Shown: in pieces, positions 9,312 through 16,168 of the stretch | Position numbering within the stretch: position 1 is the first letter of the stretch | Layout of the letters: each line of letters starts with the position of its first letter | Assembly (NCBI RefSeq): GCF_018802605.1 | Contig: NZ_CP069161.1 | Coordinates: 1,488,001-1,552,000 of the forward strand | Direction of reading: 5' to 3' | Length of the DNA stretch: 64,000 nucleotides | Source: Paludibacterium paludis | GTDB taxonomy: Bacteria; Pseudomonadota; Gammaproteobacteria; Burkholderiales; Chromobacteriaceae | Program-made: the position numbers and the translations under genes | Notes under the pieces: model-generated | What the model was told of the DNA's origin: nothing | Database searches by the model: none | The model's input: only the letters and a program-made list of their open reading frames with translations

Positions 9312-9743
9312 TCAGTCGCCGTACATGCTGATGGCGATCCGGTTGAGCGCGTTCATGAAACCGATGGTGACGGTCAGTTCGGCGATGTAGGCATCGCTGA
9401 AATGCGCCTTGAGCGGCAAAAATACGCTGTCGGGCACACCGTCGACCAAATGCGTGATGCACTCCGCGTACTCCAGGGCGGCCTGTTCGGCGGGCGTGAA
9501 TGCGTCGCTGTCGCGCCATTGGGCCAGCGTGGCGATGCGTGCCTCGGCTTCGCCGGCCTCGCGCGCTTCCCCGGTGTGTTTGGCGATGCAGAAATGGCAG
9601 CCGTTGATCTGCGAGACGCGCAGCCAGATCAGCGCCGAGAAACCTTGTCCCAGGTGGCCGTTGAACAGCACTTTCTTGGCGGCCAGCAGCAGGTTGAACG
9701 ATTCGGCGGCCAATTGATGGTAAGGCAGTCGCGGAGTTTTCAT
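9312..9743 (-). CDS. Carboxymuconolactone decarboxylase/AhpD-family alkylhydroperoxidase-like protein
   Basis: A 143-residue helical protein with the AhpD/CMD core LIWLRVSQINGCHFCIAKHTGEAREAG (CxxC plus the downstream His) and the tail IAELTVTIGFMNALNRIAISMYGD. Family members reduce peroxides through the CxxC pair or act in related thiol chemistry. The start at 9743 follows AAGGAA and gives the normal family length; an upstream ATG at 9875 lies inside the GNAT gene. It is 20 nt downstream of the GNAT gene on the same strand, so the two are likely cotranscribed. Confidence 0.85.
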   Translation of the reverse strand: MKTPRLPYHQLAAESFNLLLAAKKVLFNGHLGQGFSALIWLRVSQINGCHFCIAKHTGEAREAGEAEARIATLAQWRDSDAFTPAEQAALEYAECITHLVDGVPDSVFLPLKAHFSDAYIAELTVTIGFMNALNRIAISMYGD

Positions 9744-9763
9744 GGTGGGTTCCTTGGTGAGGG

Positions 9764-10204
9764 TTAAACAAGATCGCGGGAAAATCGCATGACATGCGGC
9801 AGCATGCCGTTGCGGAAATAAAAGCGTTGCGCCAGAACATTGTCGCGACGCGTGTCGAGCACCAGTTTCCGGCATCCCCGCCGCGCGGCTTCCTCCTGGC
9901 AGGCCGCGAGCAGGCGCGCGCCCAGACCCGCGCCGCGCAGCGAGGGAAGGGTGACCAGATCGTCGATATACAAAAATCGTCCGTAAACCAGGTTTTCCTG
10001 TTCGCGGTAGCCGGCCAGCCCGGTTACCACGCCATCGCGCCAGGCCAGCAGGAGGTGGTATCCCGAGGCCTGTTGGCGCAGGATTTGTTCTACATACTCT
10101 TCCGGGGTATTCAGATGGGGGCGGAGCTCGCGCATCAGCGGGAAGCTGGCGGCGATGCCTTCGTGGCTCTCGGCATGGGCCAGCACGGTTTCGTCAAGGG
10201 ACAT
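9764..10204 (-). CDS. GNAT-family N-acetyltransferase
   Basis: A 146-residue GNAT enzyme. The acetyl-CoA pyrophosphate loop is LRGAGLGARLLAACQEEA, preceded by LYIDDLVTLPS and followed by the classic motif B region LVLDTRRDNVLAQRFYFRNGM. The ATG at 10204 has AAGGAAG seven bases upstream and is preferred to the in-frame ATG at 10222. It is divergent from a MocR-type regulator and followed by the AhpD-like gene, so this pair is the likely target of that regulator. The substrate is unknown. Confidence 0.85.
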   Translation of the reverse strand: MSLDETVLAHAESHEGIAASFPLMRELRPHLNTPEEYVEQILRQQASGYHLLLAWRDGVVTGLAGYREQENLVYGRFLYIDDLVTLPSLRGAGLGARLLAACQEEAARRGCRKLVLDTRRDNVLAQRFYFRNGMLPHVMRFSRDLV

Positions 10205-10253
10205 GAACAGGCTTCCTTCCATGGTGTTCGGGTGTGCCTATCATGGCCGATGG

Positions 10254-10275
10254 ATGTCATAATGCTAAGTGACAT
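10254..10275. promoter_or_regulatory. Inverted repeat ATGTCA-N10-TGACAT, candidate MocR operator
   Basis: Two perfect 6-bp half-sites, ATGTCA (10254-10259) and TGACAT (10270-10275), one helical turn apart in the 98-bp space between the GNAT gene and the divergent MocR gene. Position and symmetry fit an operator controlling both directions. Confidence 0.45.
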
Positions 10276-10302
10276 AATCGATTCAATTGACTGGGACATG
10301 AT

Positions 10303-11751
10303 ATGCCGAATTCCCTGGCCGGAGCCGAGCTGACCGCGCGGCTGGATCGGGCCGCCCCCGAGCCGTTGGGTGTGCAGATCGCCCGGCGTTTGCGCGAAGC
10401 GATTCTTTGCGGCGATCTTTCTCCCGGCCAGCGTGTTCCGTCGATCCGTGCGCTGGCCAGCGAACTTGGCGTGGCGCGTGGCACCGTCGAAACGGTCTAT
10501 GCGCAGTTGATCGGCGAAGGCTTTCTGGAGGCGGGAGGGCAGGCCGGTACCCGTGTCAGCGCGGCGATCATCAAGGGAGGGGCGAGGCATGGCGCGGACG
10601 CCACGCCGGTGGCCGCGCGGCAAGCGGTTTGCATGACACTGCCTTACCAGCCCGGACTGCCGGCGCTGGACGCCTTTCCCCGCAAGCTCTGGAACCGCAT
10701 CGCCCTGCGCGCGATCCGGCGGCAGGGCGCCGATGCGTTCGCCTACCCCGATCCGTGCGGATATGAACCGCTCAGGCGGGCCATCGCCGGCTATCTGCGT
10801 GTGGCGCGCGGCATTCCCTGTTCCGCCGATCAGGTATTCGTCACGGCGGGGTATCCGTTGACGCTGGCCTTGCTCGGCCGTCTTCTTCTGTCGCCGGCGG
10901 ATTCGGTGTGGATCGAGGATCCGGGCTACCCGCCGGTGGGCGCGGCCATTACCCGCGCGGGTGCGACGGGTATCCCGGTGCCGGTCGATGACGAGGGGAT
11001 GCGGGTCGATCTGGCCATCGGACTCGCGCCCGACGCGCGGCTGGCGGTGGTGACGCCAAGCCAGCACAGTCCTCTTGGCATGCCGTTGTCCGCGGCGCGG
11101 CAAACCGCGCTGCTCGACTGGGCGGCGAGCCACGGCGCCTGGATCATCGAGGACGATTACGAAGGCGAGTTCCGTCACCGCGGCCAGACCTTGCCGGCGC
11201 TGGCCGGGCTGGATCGCGGCGAGCGGGTGATCTACGCCGGCACCTTCAGCAAAACCCTGTATCCCGGATTGCGGCTGTCCTATTTCGTTGCCCCGCCATC
11301 GCTGAGCGAGGCCTGCGCCGCGGCCTGCCGGGCCTGGAGCGGACCCGCGCCGACGCTCATTCAGAGCATGGCCGCCGCGTTCATCGAGGAAGGGTATTTC
11401 GCGCGGCACCTGAAAAAAATGCGCGCGCTGTACCGGACTCGCCGGGCGCTGTGCGAAGACGGTTTGCGCGAGGTGTTCGGGAGTCGCGTGCGGATTTCTC
11501 CCCAGCCGGGCGGAATGCATCTTGTCGCGAGTTTTGACGGCATGACGGATGATCGTCTCGCCGCGGCGCGCGCCCGGGAGGCGGGGCTCGCGGTCATCGC
11601 GCTATCGAACTGGACGCGGCGCGCGCGGGAGGAGGCCGGGCTGATGCTGGGGTTCGCCAATATCACCTCCCGCGACATGTCGGTTGACCTTGCCCGGCGC
11701 CTCGCGCACGCCATCGGTCAGTCGTCGGGCGTGCAAACGCGCAAGCGGTGA
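10303..11751 (+). CDS. MocR/PdxR-type GntR regulator with aminotransferase-fold domain (second copy)
   Basis: A 482-residue GntR-aminotransferase fusion. The HTH region is VQIARRLREAILCGDLSPGQRVPSIRALASELGVARGTVETVYAQL. The aminotransferase part has VVTPSQHSPLGMPLS, WIIEDDYEGEFRHRG and the PLP lysine in YAGTFSKTLYPGLRLSYF (about K317). It is divergent from the GNAT/AhpD pair and likely controls them. Its last 34 nt overlap the 3' end of the convergent VOC gene. It is clearly diverged from the MocR gene at 2964-4493, so the two are not recent duplicates. Confidence 0.88.
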   Translation: MPNSLAGAELTARLDRAAPEPLGVQIARRLREAILCGDLSPGQRVPSIRALASELGVARGTVETVYAQLIGEGFLEAGGQAGTRVSAAIIKGGARHGADATPVAARQAVCMTLPYQPGLPALDAFPRKLWNRIALRAIRRQGADAFAYPDPCGYEPLRRAIAGYLRVARGIPCSADQVFVTAGYPLTLALLGRLLLSPADSVWIEDPGYPPVGAAITRAGATGIPVPVDDEGMRVDLAIGLAPDARLAVVTPSQHSPLGMPLSAARQTALLDWAASHGAWIIEDDYEGEFRHRGQTLPALAGLDRGERVIYAGTFSKTLYPGLRLSYFVAPPSLSEACAAACRAWSGPAPTLIQSMAAAFIEEGYFARHLKKMRALYRTRRALCEDGLREVFGSRVRISPQPGGMHLVASFDGMTDDRLAAARAREAGLAVIALSNWTRRAREEAGLMLGFANITSRDMSVDLARRLAHAIGQSSGVQTRKR

Positions 11752-12086
11752 CCGTCCGGATCCAGGGCGACAAACGTTCTGCCGAACACCGCGTCCATGG
11801 GCGCTTGTTCGACAGGAACGCCGAGCCGCGTCCAGGCGGTGTGCAAGGCATCCACGTCCTGGTCGCCCGCCACCATGAAGGCCAGCTCCGAGCGATGCCC
11901 CGTGCCCGACGAGACAAAGTCGCGGGCCGTGGTCGACCATAGCCCGAGATGGCGGCCGTCGCCAAGATCGAACGCGGCGTAAGTGGGGTACAGGGTGGAG
12001 GGTGGCCGTCCGAGCAGCGCTTCGTAGAAGCGGGCGCTCGACAGGGGATTGTCGACATACAGAATCGTCAGATTGGGCACGATCAT
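11718..12086 (-). CDS. VOC/glyoxalase-fold protein
   Basis: A 122-residue protein with paired beta-alpha-beta-beta-beta modules: PNLTILYVDNPLSSARFYEALLG at the start and FVALDPDGHRLRVCTP at the end, characteristic of the glyoxalase/bleomycin-resistance/dioxygenase superfamily. The substrate is not evident. It is divergent from a YafY/WYL-type regulator, a common pairing, and its 3' end overlaps the convergent MocR gene by 34 nt. Confidence 0.82.
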   Translation of the reverse strand: MIVPNLTILYVDNPLSSARFYEALLGRPPSTLYPTYAAFDLGDGRHLGLWSTTARDFVSSGTGHRSELAFMVAGDQDVDALHTAWTRLGVPVEQAPMDAVFGRTFVALDPDGHRLRVCTPDD

Positions 12087-12159
12087 CGGGATTCATCCTG
12101 TTTGATGGGGAGCCATGATCGTAATGGACGATGCTGACAAAAATTGGCAGTATTGGCGG

Positions 12160-12861
12160 ATGGCGCGCTCAGAACGACTTCTTTGTCTCATGCAAATTCT
12201 GCGACGGCACCGGTTCCCGGTGAGCGGCAACGCGCTGACGTCAGAGTTGGGCATCAGTTTGCGGACACTCTACCGGGACATCGCGTCCTTGCAGGCGCAA
12301 GGCGCCGATATCCGTGGCGAGCCCGGAGTCGGCTATGTCTTGCGTCCCGGTTACCTGTTGCCGCCGCTCATGTTCACTCCGGCCGAACTGGAGGCACTGA
12401 CGCTCGGCTTCCGCTGGGTCGCGAAATGGGCCGACCCGTCTTTGACCGGGGCCGCGGCCGACGCGCTCGCCAAGATTTCCGCCGTTTTGCCCGAACCATT
12501 GCGCCATGAGCTGGACTCCGTGACGCTGCTGGTCGGACCGCGCGGTGCCACCGATACGGAAGTCGTTGAACCGGGTGTGCTGCGCGAGGCGATCCGGACG
12601 GAACGCAAGATCAGGATCGCCTACCGGGATGCGCATGGCGGCGACTCCGAACGGATTGTCTGGCCTTTCGCGCTCGGTTATTTCCAAACCTCGAGAATCC
12701 TTGTGGCGTGGTGCGAGCTGCGTAACGATTTCCGGCATTTTCTGACCGGCCGCCTGCGTTCCATGACCGTGCTGGACGAGCGCTATCCCCGTGCGCGGAT
12801 GGCGCTTGTCCGAGAATGGCGCAACAGGCGGCTGGATCTGCGCCATCGTCCCGATGCCTGA
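12160..12861 (+). CDS. YafY-family HTH-WYL transcriptional regulator
   Basis: A 233-residue protein: an N-terminal HTH_11/DeoR-like helix-turn-helix (RSERLLCLMQILRRHRFPVSGNALTSELGISLRTLYRDIASL) followed by a WYL-type ligand domain (KIRIAYRDAHGG...VWPFALGYFQTSRILVAWCELRNDFRHF). The start is uncertain: ATG at 12160 gives the canonical N-terminus, while in-frame ATGs at 12115 and 12124 lie close to a GGGGAG sequence. It probably regulates the divergent VOC gene. Confidence 0.82.
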   Translation: MARSERLLCLMQILRRHRFPVSGNALTSELGISLRTLYRDIASLQAQGADIRGEPGVGYVLRPGYLLPPLMFTPAELEALTLGFRWVAKWADPSLTGAAADALAKISAVLPEPLRHELDSVTLLVGPRGATDTEVVEPGVLREAIRTERKIRIAYRDAHGGDSERIVWPFALGYFQTSRILVAWCELRNDFRHFLTGRLRSMTVLDERYPRARMALVREWRNRRLDLRHRPDA

Positions 12862-12882
12862 TTTGCCGCGATCTCCATCCGG

Positions 12883-12910
12883 ATAAAAAAAACGGCCCCC
12901 GAAGGGGCCG
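12883..12910 (-). terminator. Rho-independent terminator of the acyl-CoA dehydrogenase gene
   Basis: Stem CGGCCCC/GGGGCCG (12893-12899 with 12904-12910), followed on the minus strand by eight T residues. It lies 28 nt beyond the stop of the minus-strand acyl-CoA dehydrogenase and 22 nt beyond the stop of the plus-strand YafY gene. Confidence 0.85.
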
Positions 12911-12937
12911 CGCAAGCCATGTGGATGGCCGAACCGG

Positions 12938-14719
12938 TCAGAAGAAGTGCTCTTCCTTCAGCGTCATCAAGGGGCCCGCGCCCGCCTTGATGCGCGCGAT
13001 CAAGGTGTGAACCTCGGGGAACAGCTTCGTGATGTAGAAGCGGGCCGTCTCGATTTTCGCCTGATAGAAGCCATCCTCGTCACTGGCCAGACGGGCAGCG
13101 GCCGTTTGGGCCATGCGGGCCCACAGCCAGGCGTAGGTCAGATGGCCGATCAGGCGCAGGTAGTCGCTGGCCGCCGCGCCGGCCTCGTCGCGGTCGCGCA
13201 TCGCCGCCATGCCGATGTGCATCGTTACGTCGCCCACGTCCTTGAGCAGTGCCGCCAGCGGTTCGGTAAAAGGCTTGAGCTGGCTGTTCTCGGCGTGTTC
13301 CTTGCAGAACAGATGAATCAGCCGGGTGAACTTGCGCAGTCGCTGGCCCTGGTCGAGCAGGACCTTGCGGCCGAGCAGGTCGATCGCCTGAATGCCGTTG
13401 GTGCCCTCGTAGATCTGGGAGATGCGGCAATCGCGCACCAACTGCTCCATGCCCCATTCGCGGATGAAACCGTGACCGCCGAACACTTGCATGCCAAGGT
13501 TGGTCGCCTCGTAGCCGTTATCGGTCATGAAGGCCTTGGCCACCGGGGTGAGCAGGGCGACCAGATCCGCCGCGTCCTGACGGGTTTCCGGATCCGGGTG
13601 CTTTTCTTCGATATCCAGTTGCAGCGCGAGCAGCGCGGTCAGCGCGCGGCCGGCCTCGGTGTAGGCCTTCTGGGTCAGCAGCATGCGGCGCACGTCCGGG
13701 TGGACGATGATCGGGTCGGCCGGCTTGTCGGGGCTGTGCGGCGCATTGAGCGCGCGCATTTGCAGACGCTCGCGCGCGTAGGCCAGCGCACCCTGATACG
13801 ACGCTTCGCCAAGACCCAGACCCTGCATGCCGCAGCCCAGGCGGGCGGCGTTCATCATGGTGAACATGCAGGCGAGACCGCGGTTGGCCTCGCCGATCAG
13901 GAAACCTTTGGCGCCGTCGAAGTTGAGTACGGCGGTCGCATTGGCCTTGATGCCCATCTTGTGTTCCAGGCTGCCGCAGTGCATGGCGTTGCGGCTGCCG
14001 TCGGCGAGGAATTTCGGCACGATGAACAGCGAAATGCCCTTGACGTCCTTGGGAGCGTCGGGCAGACGGGCCAGCACCAGGTGGATGATGTTGTCGGCGA
14101 GGTCGTGTTCGCCCGCCGAAATGAAGATTTTGGTGCCGGTGATGGCGTAGCTGCCGTCGCCGTTCGGTTCCGCGCGCGATTTGAGAAGGCCGAGGTCGGT
14201 GCCGCAATGCGGTTCGGTCAGGCACATGGTGCCGGTCCAGCTGCCGTCGACCAGATGCGGCAGGTAGGTGTCTTTCTGCTCGGTGGTGCCGTGCGCGTGG
14301 ATCGCCGCGTAGGCGCCGTGCGACAGGCCAGGATACATCGACCAGGCAACGTTCGCCGAACAGAGCATTTCCATGACCGGGAAGGCCAGGGTGCGCGGCA
14401 TGCCAAGCCCGCCATACGCCGGGTCGCAGTCAAGCGCGGTAAAACCCAGTTCGCAGTACTGACGGTAGGCGTCGCGGAAGCCTTCCGGGGTGGTGACGCT
14501 GTGCGTCGAGGGGTCGAATTGGCAACCGGCCTCGTCGCCGCTGCGGTTGAGCGGAGCCACTTCGTTTTCGCAGAACTGGGCCGCGGCCTCGAGGTAGGAT
14601 GCGAAAATATCTTCGGTGGCCTCTTCGTAACCGGGCAGTTTGCCGATGACATCCTGGACCTGAATCAATTCGTTGAGCACAAAGTGCAAATCACGCAGCG
14701 GTGCCTTGTAGGCGGGCAT
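12938..14719 (-). CDS. Acyl-CoA dehydrogenase, large (about 600-residue) DmdC/AcdA-like type
   Basis: A 593-residue flavoprotein beginning MPAYKAPLRDLHFVLNEL, the N-terminal extension typical of the long acyl-CoA dehydrogenases (often named 3-methylmercaptopropionyl-CoA or general acyl-CoA dehydrogenase). Signatures are TGTMCLTEPHCGTDLG, ITGTKIFISAGEHDL, and EWGMEQLVRDCRISQIYEGTNGIQAIDLLGRK, with the catalytic Glu in YEGTNG. The C-terminal extension after residue 470 is the extra helical domain of this subfamily. A PsrA-like palindrome lies 48 nt upstream of the start, suggesting repression relieved by long-chain acyl ligands. Likely function: fatty-acid beta-oxidation. Confidence 0.88.
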   Translation of the reverse strand: MPAYKAPLRDLHFVLNELIQVQDVIGKLPGYEEATEDIFASYLEAAAQFCENEVAPLNRSGDEAGCQFDPSTHSVTTPEGFRDAYRQYCELGFTALDCDPAYGGLGMPRTLAFPVMEMLCSANVAWSMYPGLSHGAYAAIHAHGTTEQKDTYLPHLVDGSWTGTMCLTEPHCGTDLGLLKSRAEPNGDGSYAITGTKIFISAGEHDLADNIIHLVLARLPDAPKDVKGISLFIVPKFLADGSRNAMHCGSLEHKMGIKANATAVLNFDGAKGFLIGEANRGLACMFTMMNAARLGCGMQGLGLGEASYQGALAYARERLQMRALNAPHSPDKPADPIIVHPDVRRMLLTQKAYTEAGRALTALLALQLDIEEKHPDPETRQDAADLVALLTPVAKAFMTDNGYEATNLGMQVFGGHGFIREWGMEQLVRDCRISQIYEGTNGIQAIDLLGRKVLLDQGQRLRKFTRLIHLFCKEHAENSQLKPFTEPLAALLKDVGDVTMHIGMAAMRDRDEAGAAASDYLRLIGHLTYAWLWARMAQTAAARLASDEDGFYQAKIETARFYITKLFPEVHTLIARIKAGAGPLMTLKEEHFF

Positions 14720-14766
14720 AGTGTTTCTCCTCGTGAGGCGTGTGTATCGGGCGGGTGGTCCTCTCA

Positions 14767-14784
14767 TTCAAACGCTTGTTTAAA
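14767..14784. promoter_or_regulatory. PsrA-like operator upstream of the acyl-CoA dehydrogenase
   Basis: TTCAAACGCTTGTTTAAA is an imperfect inverted repeat with the CAAAC/GTTT core expected of PsrA/FadR-type TetR operators of fatty-acid degradation genes in beta- and gammaproteobacteria. It sits just upstream of the minus-strand acyl-CoA dehydrogenase start, where a repressor would block its promoter. Confidence 0.6.
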
Positions 14785-14997
14785 TTATTCTGGAGTAGTT
14801 GGCAACCCATTTCGTTATGACATCGAGGATTGGTGGCGTGGATACGACAATTGCATCGGGCGGCTTGCGCGCCTGCCGATTACGGGGTAGCGCGGGAAGA
14901 AACGGCAAGGTGACGGAGTCATGACGGAAGGAAGGGAGGCGGGTAGAATGGACTCGCGCCGCACCAGGCGCGACTCGCCGCTTACGAAGGGATGACC

Positions 14998-15555
14998 GTG
15001 GATCTTCAGGAAAAGACACTCGAACAGACGCTGGTGTATGAAGGGGGCTTTCTCAAGGTGCGCCGCGATACCGTGGCCTTGCCCGACGGCAAGGAGGCGA
15101 TACGCGAATTCATTCTGCATCCCGGCGCGGTGGCGGTGCTCGCCCTGACCGAGGACCGTCATCTGGTGCTGGAACGCCAGTACCGTTATCCCGCCGGCCG
15201 CGAGTTCCTGGAAATCCCCGCCGGCAAAATCGATCCTGACGAGGCGCGCGAGGCGACCGCCCGCCGCGAACTGTTCGAGGAAACCGGTTACCGGGCCTCG
15301 CGCTGGACTTACCTGGGCACCAGTTGGCCATGCATCGGCTACGCCAATGAACAGATCAGCTACTTTCTTGCCGAGGAACTGCAAAAGGGCGAGCGCCGGC
15401 TCGACGAAGGCGAGTTTCTCGAAGTGGTGACCCTGCCGCTCGAGGAGGCGTTCCGCCTGTCGCTCGAAGGCGGCATTTGCGACAGCAAAAGCCTGGTGGG
15501 ACTGTATTGGCTGCGCGCCTATCTGGAGGGAGGGCTGAAAGGTGCCGCCCTTTGA
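14998..15555 (+). CDS. NUDIX hydrolase, ADP-ribose pyrophosphatase-like
   Basis: A 185-residue NUDIX enzyme with a complete box GKIDPDEAREATARRELFEETGY at about residues 76-98 (GX5EX7REUXEEXGU), preceded by LERQYRYPAGREFLEIPAG. This arrangement is that of NudF-type ADP-ribose pyrophosphatases, which cleave ADP-ribose to AMP and ribose 5-phosphate. The GTG at 14998 is preferred because AAGGG lies six bases upstream; an ATG at 14992 abuts the same Shine-Dalgarno sequence with no spacing. The gene overlaps the PilZ gene by 14 nt. Confidence 0.85.
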   Translation: MDLQEKTLEQTLVYEGGFLKVRRDTVALPDGKEAIREFILHPGAVAVLALTEDRHLVLERQYRYPAGREFLEIPAGKIDPDEAREATARRELFEETGYRASRWTYLGTSWPCIGYANEQISYFLAEELQKGERRLDEGEFLEVVTLPLEEAFRLSLEGGICDSKSLVGLYWLRAYLEGGLKGAAL

Positions 15556-15859
15556 CGCCCGACACGACCGCCGCACGTCGCGCCGCATTTCCATGGGATG
15601 CAAGGCGCGGATCAAGTCGTTGAATACCGGTGAAACGCACTACGGCGAGTGCACGGACCTGTCCGTCGACGGACTTGCGCTGCGCTCTTCCTTTGTTCCG
15701 CAGCACAAGGAGCGGCTGCGCGTGATCGTGCTGGCTCCTTCGGTTGGGGGCATGCCGGGCCAGCCGCTGGAAGCCGAGGTCGAGGTGCGCCGCTGCAATG
15801 AAATCGAGCGGGGGCGTCTTTACGAGATCGGCACGCGCATCATCGTCCGTCACCGCTAG
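15542..15859 (+). CDS. PilZ-domain protein (c-di-GMP binding)
   Basis: A 105-residue stand-alone PilZ domain. The c-di-GMP contacts are visible: RHDRRTSRRISM (RxxxR) near the N-terminus and DLSVDGLALRS ([D/N]xSxxG) about 25 residues later. It starts at GTG 15542, inside the end of the NUDIX gene, with GGAGGG seven bases upstream, so translation is probably coupled. Single-domain PilZ proteins act as adaptors in motility, pili or exopolysaccharide control. Confidence 0.85.
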   Translation: MPPFDARHDRRTSRRISMGCKARIKSLNTGETHYGECTDLSVDGLALRSSFVPQHKERLRVIVLAPSVGGMPGQPLEAEVEVRRCNEIERGRLYEIGTRIIVRHR

Positions 15860-16100
15860 GCTCGTCGCCGGCTTCGCGCCGTCCGCCGCGCGCCCCTGAG
15901 CGCGCGCGCAAGCCGGGTTTGCCGCGGGGACCGGTTACACGCGCGGCCTGCGCCGGCCAGACCGGCTGTCCGGTCACGAGCAATGCTCCTTGCGGGGTTC
16001 CCCTGGCGGCGAAGCCGTTTTTCCAGAGCCGCAGCTCGGAGCCGGTTGGCGCCTCGACGCGGGAGACCGGGCAAATGGCCGGTCCGTGCTTGATGTGCAT
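15840..16100 (-). CDS. Small hypothetical protein, possibly expressed
   Basis: An 86-residue reading frame beginning MHIKHGPAICPVSRVEAPTG with GGGAG seven bases before the ATG. The first 55 residues look like an ordinary small globular sequence (WKNGFAARGTPQGALLVTGQPVWPAQAARV); the tail is basic, glycine-rich and low in complexity. It fills the 309-bp space between the PilZ gene and metE and overlaps the PilZ stop by 20 nt. No family is recognised. A perfect dyad covers its ribosome-binding region. Confidence 0.4.
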   Translation of the reverse strand: MHIKHGPAICPVSRVEAPTGSELRLWKNGFAARGTPQGALLVTGQPVWPAQAARVTGPRGKPGLRARSGARGGRREAGDEPSGDGR

Positions 16101-16104
16101 GGTG

Positions 16105-16132
16105 TACTCCCGATGTGAACACACCGGGAGTA
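16105..16132. promoter_or_regulatory. 28-bp near-perfect dyad over the ribosome-binding region of the small ORF
   Basis: TACTCCCG (16105-16112) pairs with CGGGAGTA (16125-16132), and TGTG/CACA (16114-16123) continue the symmetry, with one A/C mismatch. On the minus strand it lies 5-32 nt upstream of the small ORF start and contains its GGGAG. It could be an operator or an RNA hairpin that hides the ribosome binding site. Confidence 0.5.
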
Positions 16133-16168
16133 TGCGGCAGGGCACGGTCCGCCGCTTGCCGTTTTCGC

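Noticed and set aside
2964..11751. The two MocR regulators as a recent tandem duplication
   Set aside because: They share only family-level motifs; their HTH and aminotransferase domains are clearly diverged.
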